Assembly: GCF_000317835.1 (NCBI RefSeq)
Contig: NC_019793.1
Coordinates: 2,046,001 to 2,110,000 of the forward strand
Length of the DNA: 64,000 nt
Origin: Deinococcus peraridilitoris DSM 19664
GTDB taxonomy: Bacteria > Deinococcota > Deinococci > Deinococcales > Deinococcaceae
Direction of reading: 5' to 3'
A program made the translations under genes and the position numbers. The notes beneath the pieces were generated by a model. That model worked only from the letters and a program-made list of their open reading frames with translations, ran no database searches and was not told the origin of the DNA. How positions within the stretch are numbered: position 1 is the first letter of the stretch; every line of letters starts with the position of its first letter. Shown piece by piece: positions 8,223 to 16,500 of this stretch.

Positions 8223-8807
8223 ATGACAGACGAACCCACCGGAACCACGCAGGACGTGGCGACGGAGACCCCGCCTGCACCCGCCACGCCGGACGTGGAA
8301 ATCGCCAGTGCAGAGACTCCCGAACCGACCGACAAGCACGCCCGCACCGAGCAACGCCTCAGGCGTGAACGCAACGCCGCGCGTGAGCAACTCACCGCGC
8401 TGCAAGCGCAGCTTGAATCCCTCAAGTCGGAAAAGGAGACCAGGATGGCCGAGGAAACCCAAGCTCAACTCACGGAACTGCAGACACAACTCGAAGCCGC
8501 CAGGACCGAACTCAGGCAGGAACGCCTCAAGGCGAGCCTGACCGGGAAAGTCGTGGATGTCGACGCTGCCCTCAAACTGCTCGGCACCGAACACCTCGCG
8601 GAGGACGGCACGCCGAAAGTTGATGCGTTCCTTGAACGCTACCCGTTCCTCGCGGCATCACCCGCAGCTGCTCCAACCGCGCCCGGTGGCGGTGGAGGCT
8701 CACAAGGCACCGGAGGCAAGAAGTACACCCAGGCTGACCTGGACCGCATGACCCCAGCGGAAATCAACGCCAACTGGGACGCCATCCAGAAAGACCTGAA
8801 CTCCTGA
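8223..8807 (+). CDS. Scaffold protein
   Basis: 194 residues; internal scaffold for capsid assembly. It shows the usual layout: an acidic Pro/Thr-rich N terminus, a central coiled coil (residues ~40-105, with LRRERNAAREQLTALQAQLE), a Gly-rich linker (PGGGGGSQGTGG) and a short basic C-terminal helix-turn (YTQADLDRMTPAEINANWD) that contacts the capsid. It lies between portal and major capsid genes, the normal place. SD GAGGAGG. Confidence 0.8.
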   Translation: MTDEPTGTTQDVATETPPAPATPDVEIASAETPEPTDKHARTEQRLRRERNAAREQLTALQAQLESLKSEKETRMAEETQAQLTELQTQLEAARTELRQERLKASLTGKVVDVDAALKLLGTEHLAEDGTPKVDAFLERYPFLAASPAAAPTAPGGGGGSQGTGGKKYTQADLDRMTPAEINANWDAIQKDLNS

Positions 8808-8820
8808 GGAGGAGCCACCC

Positions 8821-9642
8821 ATGACCATTGCGAATTTCAAGCCCACCATCTGGAGTGCTCGCCTGCAAGCGAACCTCAACAAGAACCTCGTGCTCGCCAA
8901 CCTGGTGAACATGGACTACAGCGGGGACGTCACGCCCGGCGGCACCGTCAAGATCCAACGGCCCGGCCGCATCGCCGTCAGCGCGTACGCGGGCAGCGTT
9001 TCGTACGAGACGCCCACCAGCAGCACCCAGACGCTCACCATCGACCAGGATCAGTACTACGCCTTCGCCATCGATGACCTCGACCAGGTGCAGGCGAACG
9101 TCACGCTGATCGACAAGTACACCAGCGAAGCCGCGTACGCGCTGGCCGACAAGGTCGATCAGAGCATCGCGTCCCTCTACACCGCCGCGGGACTCACCGA
9201 CATCGCCCTCACCCTCTCCACCGGTGATTACTACGACGCCCTCGTCGAAGCCGGCAAAAAGCTCGACGAAGCGAACGTGCCCCGTCAGGGTCGCTGGCAC
9301 GTCACCAGCCCCGCCGGGTACGCGGCACTGCTGAAGAACGACAAGTTCATTCACGCCACCCAGAGTGGTGACAGCGTCATCAGCAGCGGTGAAGTAGGTC
9401 GCGCGGCGGGCTTTACGATCATCGTCAGCAACAACCTGGTCGATGCGGACGGCACGGCCGCCGTGGCCCGCAAGGCCCTGTACGGCACGAATGGCGCGGT
9501 CACGCACGCCCGTCAGCTGACCGGCAACCCGGAAGCCCTCCGCCTGGAAGCCAGCTTCAAGGACGCCGTGCGCGGTCGTCTCGCGTGGGGCAGCAAAGTC
9601 ATCGAGCCTTCGATGCTCGGCACGATCACCCTGACGGAGTAA
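8821..9642 (+). CDS. Major capsid protein
   Basis: 273 residues, following the scaffold gene with SD GAGGAGGAG. The N-terminal LVNMDYSGDVTPGGTVKI and the ITLID..TSEAAYALADKVDQSIASL region match the HK97-fold capsid group in which a P-loop-like strand precedes a long spine helix. The C-terminal strand (RLAWGSKVIEPSMLGTI) closes the fold. No protease domain is fused; no separate prohead protease gene is seen, so maturation may not need cleavage. Confidence 0.85.
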   Translation: MTIANFKPTIWSARLQANLNKNLVLANLVNMDYSGDVTPGGTVKIQRPGRIAVSAYAGSVSYETPTSSTQTLTIDQDQYYAFAIDDLDQVQANVTLIDKYTSEAAYALADKVDQSIASLYTAAGLTDIALTLSTGDYYDALVEAGKKLDEANVPRQGRWHVTSPAGYAALLKNDKFIHATQSGDSVISSGEVGRAAGFTIIVSNNLVDADGTAAVARKALYGTNGAVTHARQLTGNPEALRLEASFKDAVRGRLAWGSKVIEPSMLGTITLTE

Positions 9643-9646
9643 ACGC

Positions 9647-9790
9647 ATGCCTCGCGTGCGTAACAAGCAGACGGGACTCACGCATCAGGTTCCCGAGGGG
9701 CACTTCAGCCTCACGAGAACTGATGAGTACGAGGTGCTGCAGGAACCCACCCCGCCGCCTGCGCTGCCCAAACCCCCCAGGAAGAAATGA
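9647..9790 (+). CDS. 47-residue phage protein between capsid and connector genes
   Basis: ATG 9647 to TGA 9788-9790. It reads as a basic start (MPRVRNKQTG), a short beta segment and a Pro/Lys tail (PPPALPKPPRKK). Short proteins with this Pro-Lys tail often follow the capsid gene in siphophages, but the role is unknown. SD is weak. Codon use is as in its neighbours. Confidence 0.5.
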   Translation: MPRVRNKQTGLTHQVPEGHFSLTRTDEYEVLQEPTPPPALPKPPRKK

Positions 9791-9798
9791 GGTGACGC

Positions 9799-10191
9799 AT
9801 GCCCGCCACTCCTCAACACGTGCGGGATTACGCGCCGACACTCACCCTGCCGGATGACGCGACCCTCACGAAGCTGCTCTCCCGGGCGCAACGCTGGGCG
9901 GAGGCAGAAGCCGCGAAAGTCAGCGTCACGCTGAGTGACACGCCCGACACGCAAGACGCTGTCAGTGCTTACACCCTGCATCTCCTTGCGTCCCTCGGCG
10001 CGAGTGGAGCGGACGCCGGCACGGAAAGCGTGGAGATCGGCAGCGTGAAACTGAAACTCAGCGGTCAGGCCGGCGCGGCGCTCAGCAAAGAGCACGCCGC
10101 GAGCTGGTTCGACACGGCCACGCAGCACCTGAAAGACGCGGGCGTCACGGGCGGCATTGCCGCGCTGAACCTCACGTTCAGCGGGTGGTGA
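9799..10191 (+). CDS. Head-tail connector (gp6-like adaptor)
   Basis: 130 residues. The helical, acidic start LRRAQRWAEAE-type segment (SRAQRWAEAEAAK), the central helix (DTQDAVSAYTLHLLAS) and the beta-turn SVEIGSVKLKLSG are typical of DNA-packaging adaptor proteins that dock under the portal. It is the first connector gene after the capsid. SD GAGGTG. Confidence 0.6.
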   Translation: MPATPQHVRDYAPTLTLPDDATLTKLLSRAQRWAEAEAAKVSVTLSDTPDTQDAVSAYTLHLLASLGASGADAGTESVEIGSVKLKLSGQAGAALSKEHAASWFDTATQHLKDAGVTGGIAALNLTFSGW

Positions 10192-10192
10192 G

Positions 10193-10582
10193 ATGATCAC
10201 CACCGCGCAGCTGCAAAGCCTCACGCGTCCGCAACTCAAGAGGGTGTTCGAAGCGCTCGGCAATGACCTGCTGATCGTCCGTCCGACTACCACCGTAAAC
10301 GCGGATGGTTTCGACTCCCCAGGCGTGGAAGTCAGCGCGATCGTGCGTGGTCTGCTGCTGCCCATCAGCACGGACCGTCGCGTCAAACTCGCCGCGACCG
10401 GTGGGCAGCTCGCCATTCCCGCCTTCGAGGCGTTGCTGCCGCACGACGCGCCCGTCACCGAGCCCGGCTTCGTGATTCGTCTCGCCGGGGTGAATTACTA
10501 CCCCACAGCGGACGCCATCGACGAAGGCAGCCAAGGTGTGCTGCTGGTCGTGCCACTCGCCGCACCAGGGAACCGGGGGTAA
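10193..10582 (+). CDS. Head-closure / head-tail stopper protein
   Basis: 129 residues, one base after the previous stop. Beta-rich with the order strand (LLIVRPTTTV), loop, RGLLLPIS and a C-terminal GVLLVVPLA strand. Position between the adaptor and the HK97-gp10-like protein fits the stopper that closes the head after packaging. Assignment rests mainly on gene order. Confidence 0.5.
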   Translation: MITTAQLQSLTRPQLKRVFEALGNDLLIVRPTTTVNADGFDSPGVEVSAIVRGLLLPISTDRRVKLAATGGQLAIPAFEALLPHDAPVTEPGFVIRLAGVNYYPTADAIDEGSQGVLLVVPLAAPGNRG

Positions 10583-10585
10583 AGC

Positions 10586-10984
10586 GTGGCGTTCAATTCA
10601 CGTGGCGCGCAGGCCCTCCGGGCCCGCATTGCCCGCGCGATGGAAGGCGCCGCGACCGCCGCCACAGGGTACGCCTACGACGCGCTGAACACGGCCGGTT
10701 CGGGCGTCCATTACCCTGGCAACCCCAACCCTTCCTCACGCCCGGGAGAGTACCCGGCCACGCAAAGCCACGCGTTGCGGGACAGCATCGACAAACGCCG
10801 CCTCAGCAGCCTCACGTGGTCCGTCGGGGCGATCAACAACCCACCCGCCTGGGCAGCGTACCTGGAGTTCAGGCCGGTCAGTGAGCAGACGCCCGGTTCA
10901 GGCCCACGCGCCTGGGCGACGAAGCTGCTGCACGATCCGCAGCTGCATACGGCGATTCTCGAAGGACTGCGAGGTGCCTCATGA
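10586..10984 (+). CDS. HK97 gp10-like neck protein
   Basis: 132 residues from GTG 10586. It shows the gp10 pattern: an N-terminal helix (ARIARAMEGAATAATGYAYD), then YPGNPNPSSRPGEYP, SVGAINNPPAWAAYLEF and a final helix with PRAWATKLLHDP. Members line the neck or help tail completion. It overlaps the following gene by ATGA. Confidence 0.65.
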   Translation: MAFNSRGAQALRARIARAMEGAATAATGYAYDALNTAGSGVHYPGNPNPSSRPGEYPATQSHALRDSIDKRRLSSLTWSVGAINNPPAWAAYLEFRPVSEQTPGSGPRAWATKLLHDPQLHTAILEGLRGAS

Positions 10985-11358
10985 CAACCATCGCGCAAGC
11001 CTTACGGAACGCCGGGCTGACGAAGGTGTACGACGTGGCGCCTGCCAGTGTCCCCAAAGAAGCGTACGCGGTCGTCAGTGACCTCACGGACACCAACACC
11101 AGCCGGCAGTACGGCGGGCACGCTCACCGCCGTACGGTGAACGTCGCACTGTACGGCGCACCGGGTAGCAGCAAAACCACCCTGAACGCGCTGTACCACA
11201 CCACGCGCGCCCTCAGCTCACCCGGCACCCTCACCGCGCATCCGGGCCTGGAGCGCGTGCGAGGCGTGCAGCTGGGCGCCTGCCTCCCGCCGGACGTGCC
11301 GGGTGACATTCAGCGTCCCTTCGCAGCCGTCCGGCTGATTCTCAGTTACCTGGAGTAA
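10981..11358 (+). CDS. Tail terminator / tail completion protein
   Basis: 125 residues. Gene order (after gp10-like, before major tail) and the layout IAQALRNAGL ... VYDVAPASVPKEAYAVVSDLTDT ... VNVALYGAP match gpU-like tail terminators, which cap the growing tail tube and join it to the head. A GAPGSSKT segment looks like a P-loop but lies in a small protein without other ATPase motifs. Confidence 0.6.
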   Translation: MTTIAQALRNAGLTKVYDVAPASVPKEAYAVVSDLTDTNTSRQYGGHAHRRTVNVALYGAPGSSKTTLNALYHTTRALSSPGTLTAHPGLERVRGVQLGACLPPDVPGDIQRPFAAVRLILSYLE

Positions 11359-11360
11359 CC

Positions 11361-11597
11361 GTGAACAACAAATTCAACGCTCCACCCCCTCGGGTTCTCC
11401 CCACGGTGGAACCTCAACCCGAACCAGAAGAAGCCGCTGAGGAACTCAGCGGTCTTGTTTTTGGTGCTCCCGTTCCGCACGGGAAGCAAGTGACCGTCAG
11501 CGCTCAGTACCGAGGAGCGGCGTACCACGTGACCGCCGACACCGAAGAGCAAGCGCAAGCCACCATCCGCGAGTACCTCAAAGCACAGGAGGAATAA
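11361..11597 (+). CDS. 78-residue phage protein, unknown
   Basis: GTG 11361, two bases after the previous stop. Acidic Pro/Glu-rich first half (PTVEPQPEPEEAAEEL) followed by a small beta/alpha unit (VTVSAQYRGAAYHVTA, then a final helix). Not recognised. It lies directly before the tail tube gene. Confidence 0.5.
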   Translation: MNNKFNAPPPRVLPTVEPQPEPEEAAEELSGLVFGAPVPHGKQVTVSAQYRGAAYHVTADTEEQAQATIREYLKAQEE

Positions 11598-11600
11598 ATC

Positions 11601-12086
11601 ATGGCCGTAGCGACCGAACCCACCTTCAGCACCACCAACGCCACCACCCGCGACATCGACAAGCTGCTCGTCGGCTTCAAGCCCGCCGTCTCCGGTGACC
11701 CCATCGTCTTCGTGCAAGTTCCCCTCATCAGCGAACTCGGCGGCTTCCAGCCGAACAGCAACGTCAACCGCAAGAAGCTGTACATCCAGCCGGACGGCAC
11801 CAAGCGCAGCCTCGTGAACATCAGCGTGGACGGCGGCAGCATCCAGTTCAGCATGGCGTCCGACGCCAGCAACGCCACCTTCAAGAACCTGCTGAACGCG
11901 GCCAGCAAAGGCCAGCCGGTCGTGTACAAGGCCGTGTACGCCAGCGCCAACATTCAGGTGTGGGGCGAGAGCGCCATTCAGGACCGTGGCATGCAGGGCG
12001 GCGCGCAGGACTTCCCCGACTGGGCCTTCACCCTCGAAACCCTGTCCTCGCAGTACGTCGACATGGCCGGAAACACCCTGTCGTAA
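11601..12086 (+). CDS. Major tail protein (tail tube)
   Basis: 161 residues. Beta-rich tube protein with typical segments: N-terminal VGFKPAVSGDPIVFVQV, loop FQPNSNVNRKKLYIQ, SVDGGSIQFSMASDAS and a C-terminal strand ending FTLETLSSQYVDMAG. It precedes the tail chaperone pair and the tape measure, as in most siphophages. SD AGGAGG; the stop overlaps the next start. Confidence 0.7.
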   Translation: MAVATEPTFSTTNATTRDIDKLLVGFKPAVSGDPIVFVQVPLISELGGFQPNSNVNRKKLYIQPDGTKRSLVNISVDGGSIQFSMASDASNATFKNLLNAASKGQPVVYKAVYASANIQVWGESAIQDRGMQGGAQDFPDWAFTLETLSSQYVDMAGNTLS

Positions 12087-12301
12087 TGACTCACGAGCGC
12101 CTGGTGCTGAAAGGGCGTGGCGTGGAAGTCACGCTCTTCCACGCCACGGTGCAAAACGGCACGATCACTGCCGGAGCGGTTTACACGACCGCTCCGGTAC
12201 GTGCCGGTGCACGACTCAAACACGAGAACCACAAATACAAGTTCCCCGCCATACCGCACGGTGGGTTTTTTCTGGCTGACATCACCATCACGGAGGCGTA
12301 A
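12086..12301 (+). CDS. 71-residue tail-region protein, unknown
   Basis: ATG 12086 overlaps the tail tube stop (TAATG). All-beta, Gly-rich, with no Cys. Possibly a tube accessory, since its strands (VEVTLFHATVQNGTITAG, FLADITITEA) resemble tail tube decoration. The stop overlaps the G start by one base. Confidence 0.5.
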   Translation: MTHERLVLKGRGVEVTLFHATVQNGTITAGAVYTTAPVRAGARLKHENHKYKFPAIPHGGFFLADITITEA

Positions 12302-12669
12302 TGCCGCACATCGAACTCAACCCCGCCATCAGTGACGTGACGTTCGGCGTGGATGGCGTGAAGTTCTACCTCGCTCCCTTCACCCTCGAAGAGCGAGACG
12401 AGTGGGGCGCCCTTCCGAAAGACGAGCAGGGCAACATCCCCAAGGACGCTTTGTACGACTTCATGGTGGAGAAACTCCACGCGCGCTTCATCGCGGGCAC
12501 CAAAAAAGCTGAGCGGGAGAAAGTCACGCTCGACTGGCTGATGAAGCAGTTCACCTGGTCCGCCCTCGTGACGATCCTGAACGCCCTGCTGGATGGGGAT
12601 CACGAAAAAAAAGCGCTGGAGGACAAAATCAACGCCGCGCGCTCAGTGACGACGAACTCGACGACCTGA
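12301..12669 (+). CDS. Tail assembly chaperone G (short product)
   Basis: 122 residues. Helical cytoplasmic protein that, in the lambda model, binds the tape measure and organises tail tube polymerisation. Key region is the long helix (EERDEWGALPKDEQGN) and the C-terminal part that contains the slippery A8 run (12605-12612). In the zero frame it ends after KKALEDKINAARSVTTNSTT. SD GGAGG. It is made in excess over the frameshift product in known systems. Confidence 0.8.
   Translation: MPHIELNPAISDVTFGVDGVKFYLAPFTLEERDEWGALPKDEQGNIPKDALYDFMVEKLHARFIAGTKKAEREKVTLDWLMKQFTWSALVTILNALLDGDHEKKALEDKINAARSVTTNSTT
12605..12612 (+). promoter_or_regulatory. A8 slippery sequence for -1 ribosomal frameshift
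   Basis: Zero-frame codons are GAA AAA AAA GCG, so the heptamer A-AAA-AAA (12606-12612) is an ideal simultaneous-slippage site. After a -1 slip the next codon is AGC (12612-12614) and the frame is open to 13148. A possible stem AGCGC/GCGCT begins right after the run and may stimulate slipping. Confidence 0.85.
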
Positions 12670-13148
12670 TCGCGGATGTGATCGGCGTGACCGGCTGGAC
12701 GTTCGAGCAGATCCGCACGATGACCGTCCGGCAGCTGCAGTTCGTGACCCGCAAACGCGGCCGCATCCTCTACCCACGCCTGAAACCCTTGTTGGACGCG
12801 AATTTCGCGAATGTCAGCGGGGAGAAAGGCGCGAATGGCGAACCGAGCGGCGTGGATAAGATCATCGACGCGTACGAACGCGAGCAAGCCGGGCAGACAG
12901 TAGAGCTCACCTCGAGTGAGGAACGCCGGGCGCGCGCGTACCGCATTCAGCACCGTGAGTACCTCGGTGACCCCGACGAAGGACAACGCGGCACCGCTCA
13001 GCCCCTGCCGGGCGTGCATCCCGCGACGGCGCGAGCGGTGATCGCCTTCGTGAAAGCGGGCGGCCTGCCGGAAGAGATCTTCGCGCGGGACGTCGCGCCC
13101 CTCTGGCGTGCCTTGAACGCCACCGCCGCGCAGACGAGGCACTCATGA
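12612..13148 (+). CDS. T part of tail chaperone GT (made by -1 frameshift)
   Basis: The -1 frame is open from the A8 run to TGA 13146-13148 with no in-frame stop. Read after the slip it adds 178 residues (SAGGQNQRRALSDDELDDLI, then GWTFEQIRTMTVRQLQFVTR), giving a GT fusion of 282 residues with the first 104 codons of G. T regions bind the tail tube subunits. A GTG at 12678 could start a free T, but it has no SD, and gene order (tube, G/GT, tape measure) makes fusion far more likely. Confidence 0.8.
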   Translation, partial: SAGGQNQRRALSDDELDDLIADVIGVTGWTFEQIRTMTVRQLQFVTRKRGRILYPRLKPLLDANFANVSGEKGANGEPSGVDKIIDAYEREQAGQTVELTSSEERRARAYRIQHREYLGDPDEGQRGTAQPLPGVHPATARAVIAFVKAGGLPEEIFARDVAPLWRALNATAAQTRHS

Positions 13149-13516
13149 GCGCCTGGAACGTGTACGCTCAAGACATGCCCGACCCTGGCTTGAGTGACGC
13201 GGAGAAAGCCCGCATCCGCGAAGAGGAACACTACCGCGCGCAAATCCGCGCGGAACTTCAGGAGCATCCCAGCACCCCGAAACCCCGACCGAGTTACTGG
13301 GCGGGCCTGCTGCTCAACCTGGTGATCCTGGGGGTGGGTTTCATGACCATCGGGGAGTGGGGTCTCGGTCTGCTGTGGCTCTTCGCGGGGGGAGCGCTGT
13401 CCCTCATGTCCGGTGGGACGCTGTGGCCGGTCGTGGTGATTGTGATGCTGGTGCATTACAACGGCACGTACGTCCGCAAGTACGGCGTGGTCTTCGGACC
13501 CAAAAACATCAAGTAA
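13145..13516 (+). CDS. Phage membrane protein between tail chaperone and tape measure
   Basis: 123 residues, ATG 13145 overlapping the T stop. The N-terminal 50 residues are charged (EKARIREEEHYRAQIRAEL). Two or three membrane helices follow: WAGLLLNLVILGVGF, GLGLLWLFAGGAL and WPVVVIVMLVHYNG. This resembles TM2-like proteins. A membrane protein at this tail position is unusual; the role is unknown. An internal terminator follows it. Confidence 0.6.
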   Translation: MSAWNVYAQDMPDPGLSDAEKARIREEEHYRAQIRAELQEHPSTPKPRPSYWAGLLLNLVILGVGFMTIGEWGLGLLWLFAGGALSLMSGGTLWPVVVIVMLVHYNGTYVRKYGVVFGPKNIK

Positions 13517-13532
13517 CCCCACGGACACGCTG

Positions 13533-13555
13533 ACCGCCCTTCGGGGCGGTTTTTT
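13533..13555 (+). terminator. Terminator before the tape measure gene
   Basis: CCGCCC-TTCG-GGGCGG with a UUCG-type loop and six T (13550-13555), plus AC/GT outer pairs. It is a strong rho-independent signal inside the late operon, 24 bases before the tape measure ATG. Confidence 0.75.
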
Positions 13556-13578
13556 CATGGCTTCTCAGGAGGTGACGT

Positions 13579-16500
13579 ATGAGTGCAGAAACCATTGAGA
13601 TCGCAGCCCTCGGCATAACATTGCAAGGTCCCGAACGGCAACTGGACGACCTCCTGAGCAAGGTTCGTCGCCTCACGGACGGCAAGTACGAGGTGAAACT
13701 CGGCCTCGACACCCAGGAAATCCAGAAGGCCGCGACGGCCACGCAGAACGTCACCAGAGCGCAGAACGAACAAGTGCAGAGTGCCCGCGCGCAACGCACG
13801 GAAGCGCAAGCGCAGACGGCGGAACTGCGCCGGCAGGCCGCCGAGCAGAACGTCCTCACGGCCGCCCTGCGTCGTCAGGGCGCGGAAGCGCGCGTCACCG
13901 CGCAACTCGCCGCGCAGACCACCCGCGAGCGGGAACGCGAAGCACGCGCCCTCAAGGCCGCGTCAGATATCGCTATCCGCGCCCTCGACAACGAACAACG
14001 CGCCACGCGCAATTTGCGGCAAGCCAACCAGCTCACCAACCAGGAAGTCGTGCAGCTCCAGACGAACATCCAGCGTCGCGCGCTGGAAGCCGCCGCGAGC
14101 CTCGATCGGGAGAGTGACGCATACCGCCGCCTCACGCAAGTCGCCGCAGCCGCGCAACGCACCATCGACGCCGCTGAGGGCCGCAACACCTTCGGCGGGT
14201 TCAGCTTCGGCATTCAGCAAGGCCTTCTCAGTGCCCTCGGGAACCTCGGACCGTTCGGCCAGGCCCTCGAAGCGCTCCTGAAGACGCAACTCGATCAAGC
14301 CGCGCAGACCACGCAACGTGAAGCGCAGGACATCGGCACGAACATCAGTGACGGCCTGCAGGGTGGGTTGCGCAGCGGTGCCGCCGAGACGGCAAACGCT
14401 GCCCGGCAAACTGCTGAAGGTGTCACGCAGACCATCAAGAAGACCCTCGACATCCGCAGCCCCAGCCGCGTGATGTTCAACCTCGGGGTGTTCACCGCGC
14501 AAGGCCTGGTGGACGGCCTCAAGAGCAAGCAGGATGACGTGGCACGCGCTGCGAAAAGCCTCAGTGACACCATCGAACGTAACGCCGTACCGGGCGCCGG
14601 GGCGCGCACGACGGCAAGTGCGGTCAGTGGTGGCGCTCTGGGTGGCAACGTCTTCGCGGCGAGCGCCTTTGCGAACCTGTCGCAGTCCGTCGGGCAAGTC
14701 ACGCAGCAACTCGGTCAGGACCTCCCGAAAGCCGCTCAGCAAGCCGCTGAAGCCACCAACGCGGCCGGTGAAGCGGCGGCCGGGGCGGGGGTGGACCTCG
14801 GGGGTGCTACGGAAGGCGTGAAGTCCCTCACCCTCGCCCACAAGGAAAACGACCCCGCCGCGAGGCAGACCGCCATCAACGAAGCGAAAACCGCGATTGC
14901 GTTCGCCGTGACCGGCGCGGCCGTGGTGGGCCTCGGTGCCGCAATGGCCGCCAGCGTGAATACCGCTGCGGACTTCGAGCAGGCCATGAACAAAGCGGGC
15001 GCCACCACCAACGCCACGGGCGCGCAGCTCAAGAGCCTCACCAGCCTCGCGCTCGACGACACCTTCATTCAACTCGGCGTGGGTGGCATCGAAGCCGCCG
15101 CCGGCATCGAGGAGCTCGGCTCGCAAGGTCTGGAAACGGCGGACATCCTGAATGGCGGTCTCGTGAACGCCACGCTGCTCGCGAAAGCGACCAGCAGCGA
15201 CATGGCCGTCGCGGCAGCCGTCGCGGCGAGCAGCATGAAAGCCTTCAACCTCGAAGCGTCCGACCTCGGTGAAGTCGCGGATGTCGTCACGAACGCCGTC
15301 AACGCCACCAGCATCAAAATGCAGGATTTCTCGCAGAGCATCGCCGCTGCGGGCGCGGTCGCGACCACCAGCGGCATCGACTTCACGACCTTCACCGCCG
15401 CGATCTCCCTCATGACGGACAAAGCGATCAGCGCGTCGGACGCCGGGACGAGCTTCAAAACCTTCCTGCAGTCCCTCACGCCGAACAGCAAAGCCGCTTC
15501 GCAAGCCATGAACGACCTGACCTTCTCGGCCTTCACCGCGAACGGGGAATTCAAACCCCTCGCGCAGATCGTCGAGGAACTGCGCGTGAAGTTCTCGAAA
15601 CTCACCCCTGAACAGCGGGCTTTCACCGCCGAAACGATCTTCGGGAGTGACGGCATCCGCGCGTTCAACATCCTGATCGAACAAGGGCAGAAGGGCCTCG
15701 CGGAACGCGTGCAGCTGCTCGATCAGAACGGCAGCGCGCAAAGAGCCGCTGAGGATCAACTGAAAGGCCTGCGGGGAGAGCAGGAGAAGTTCAACGCGGC
15801 ACTGGAGAACCTCAAGACCACCGCCGGCAGCAACCTCCTGCCCGCCCTGACGCCCGTGCTGGACTGGGCGACGAGTTTCACGAGTGAACTCGGGCAGGCC
15901 CTGCGCAGCTTGCGGGAACTGAACGACTTCAAGATCAAGGACGGCGACGGCAGCATCCTCGCGACGCTGAAGTTCTTCTCCGGCGCCTTCAAAGGCCTGA
16001 ATGACTTCGCGAAATTCCTCGATGAAAAAGGCCAGTTTGACAACCTCGCGGGCGGACGTGCCGGTGCGGCCTTCCCGGCGTTCCAGCTGAGCCCCATCGC
16101 GCAAGCCATCCAGGCCCGCAACCGCCAGGCGGCCAGCGTGGACTTCCCGAGCCTCGCCGCGAATGGTGGCAGCAACTCGTCCGTGCTGGGCCTGCCCCCC
16201 CTGCTGGGCGCCCAGCAGGCTCAGAACGCCGCTGGTGGCTTCAGCGCGGAATTTGTCGCGTCCCTCAAGGACGTGTTCGTGAATGACCCGAAAGTCAGCA
16301 GCGACTGCGCGATCATCGCGAGCCGCATCCTCAACTTGATCGGCGCGACCATCGAAAGTACTCCGGTCGCAGGGCAACTCGTCACGAACGCCAAAAAAGC
16401 AGGCTTTCAGCAGGTGAGTGACGGTGCGACCGGCGACCTCGTCGCACTCCGAGGTCCACAATACGGCGCCATCAAAGACAAACTCGGGAACGGCACGCAC

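Noticed and set aside
11160..11185. P-loop-like GAPGSSKT in the tail terminator protein
   Set aside because: Small structural protein without Walker B or other ATPase motifs; chance match.
12678..13148. Independent gene starting at GTG 12678
   Set aside because: No SD, and the frame is continuous through the A8 slip site from the upstream gene; better read as the T part of GT.
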